From Myxococcales bacterium (GTDB taxonomy: Bacteria; Myxococcota; Polyangia; Nannocystales; Nannocystaceae): 64,000 nucleotides of DNA. The position numbers and the translations under genes were made by a program. The notes under the pieces were generated by a model. The model saw only the letters and a program-made list of their open reading frames with translations. It searched no databases and was not told the origin of the DNA. This document shows, piece by piece, positions 63,540 through 64,000 of the stretch (its first letter is position 1; every line of letters begins with the position of its first letter). The stretch spans positions 241,548 through 305,547 of the forward strand of contig JAEUJW010000090.1 of the NCBI GenBank assembly GCA_016793465.1, written 5' to 3'.

Positions 63540-64000
63540 CTAGTTGGTGTCTTCGGCCTTCGCGCGCGCCCTGGCGGCCTGTTCGCGGTCCCTCGCGGCC
63601 TGCTCGCGCTCCCTCGCGGCCTGCTCGCGGTCCCTCGCGGCCTGGTCGCGGTCCCTCGCGGCCTGCTCGCGCTCCTTCGCGGCCTGCTCGCGCTTCTTCG
63701 CGGCCTTCTCGCGCTCCTTCGCGGCCTTCTCGCGCTCCTTCTCGGCCTGCTCGCGCGCCTTCTCGGCCTGCTTCAGCGCCTTCTCGCGGTCCTTGTCGGC
63801 CTTGCCGCGCAGGGACCGGAGCTCGCCGAGCCCGCGCTGCAGGTCGGCCTCGACGCGCTGCTGCTCGTCCTCGGCGAGGCCCGCTTGCTCGACGGCGCGG
63901 CGCACGGCGTCCTCGAAGGTGCTCGGGTCCGGCAGGCTGCGCCGCACCTGCGCCTCGATCTCGGCGGCGTCGGGCAAGCTGCGCTGGATCTGCCGCTCGA
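63540..64000 (-). CDS. Charged heptad-repeat helical protein, C-terminal part (runs off the window)
   Basis: The last 153 or so residues of a longer protein; the reading frame is open to the right edge. Upstream of the repeats two similar units occur (QRSLPDAAEIEAQV and RRSLPDPSTFEDAV). Then nine seven-residue units follow the pattern K/R-E/D-R-E/D-Q/K-A-A, such as REREQAA and RDREQAA, encoded by 21-base tandem repeats. Alternating acidic and basic residues predict a long single or coiled helix. No catalytic domain is visible in this part. It could be a spacer, a structural filament or an RNA/DNA-associated tail. Confidence 0.75.
   Translation of the reverse strand, partial: ERQIQRSLPDAAEIEAQVRRSLPDPSTFEDAVRRAVEQAGLAEDEQQRVEADLQRGLGELRSLRGKADKDREKALKQAEKAREQAEKEREKAAKEREKAAKKREQAAKEREQAARDRDQAARDREQAAREREQAARDREQAARARAKAEDTN

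Noticed and set aside
63560..63770. Short repeats considered as a CRISPR array
   Set aside because: Contiguous 21-base units without spacers that keep the reading frame of a helical protein.

Overview
The window is very GC-rich DNA, about 70 percent by eye, and reads as chromosome of a myxobacterium (Myxococcota), most likely of the Nannocystis/Plesiocystis group. The evidence is the mixture of gene families: Ser/Thr kinases with tandem catalytic domains, FHA and DUF4388 signalling proteins, a DUF2330 protein with a MYXO-CTERM-like tail, and many lipoproteins that combine a Ser/Thr/Asp-rich stalk with CGDG...CDDGN-type cysteine repeats. No plasmid, phage, transposase, CRISPR array, rRNA or tRNA was recognised. 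The species assignment is inference.

Layout. 207-4695: a SUV3-like RNA helicase (minus) divergent from an M3 oligopeptidase (plus). 4717-7162: a minus-strand, tightly coupled MbnP / diheme lipoprotein / MbnH operon, a copper-protein maturation pair with an extra cytochrome. 7459-13387: DUF2330 protein, GTP-dependent PEP carboxykinase with a strong terminator, a class-I glutamine-amidotransferase-like hydrolase, a lipoprotein with a lipin/LNS2-type HAD domain, and a small membrane-anchored protein. 13415-14785: Ser/Thr kinase with a TonB-like C-terminal domain. 14915-24055: five consecutive minus-strand paralogues encoding cysteine-rich, beta-helix surface lipoproteins, followed upstream by a secreted protein with a membrane hairpin and a dual-domain Ser/Thr kinase (to 28209). 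28267-30089: a DUF4388 protein and a degenerate receiver protein.

30190-36576: the F-type ATP synthase operon b'-b-delta-alpha-gamma-beta-epsilon, without the a and c subunits. 36879-37916: twin-FHA protein. 38113-45716: two adjacent large DUF3857/transglutaminase-like proteins, one with an intact Cys-His-Asp set and one without. 46103-47162: an SPFH/Band-7 membrane protein with a tiny ribbon-helix-helix-like partner and a palindromic candidate operator. 47294-49474: ethanolamine ammonia-lyase with large and small subunits fused. 49498-52705: M28 peptidase with PDZ domain and a stalked lipoprotein. 52855-55900: mdh-sucC-sucD, an overlapping TCA-cycle operon. 56145-60896: cysteine-repeat proteins (one with a fibrinogen-like domain) flanking an acyltransferase/epimerase pair. 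61108-64000: CopD-like membrane protein, GMC oxidoreductase, and the end of a gene for a charged, heptad-repeat helical protein that runs off the right edge.

Two regulatory themes stand out. First, at least a dozen genes have a TAnnnT box 6-12 bases before the start codon with no Shine-Dalgarno sequence, which suggests leaderless transcripts. Second, four of the five beta-helix lipoprotein genes share one promoter type (ATACTG -10 with a -35 at 17-18 bases), so each gene of the array probably has its own copy of a common switch.
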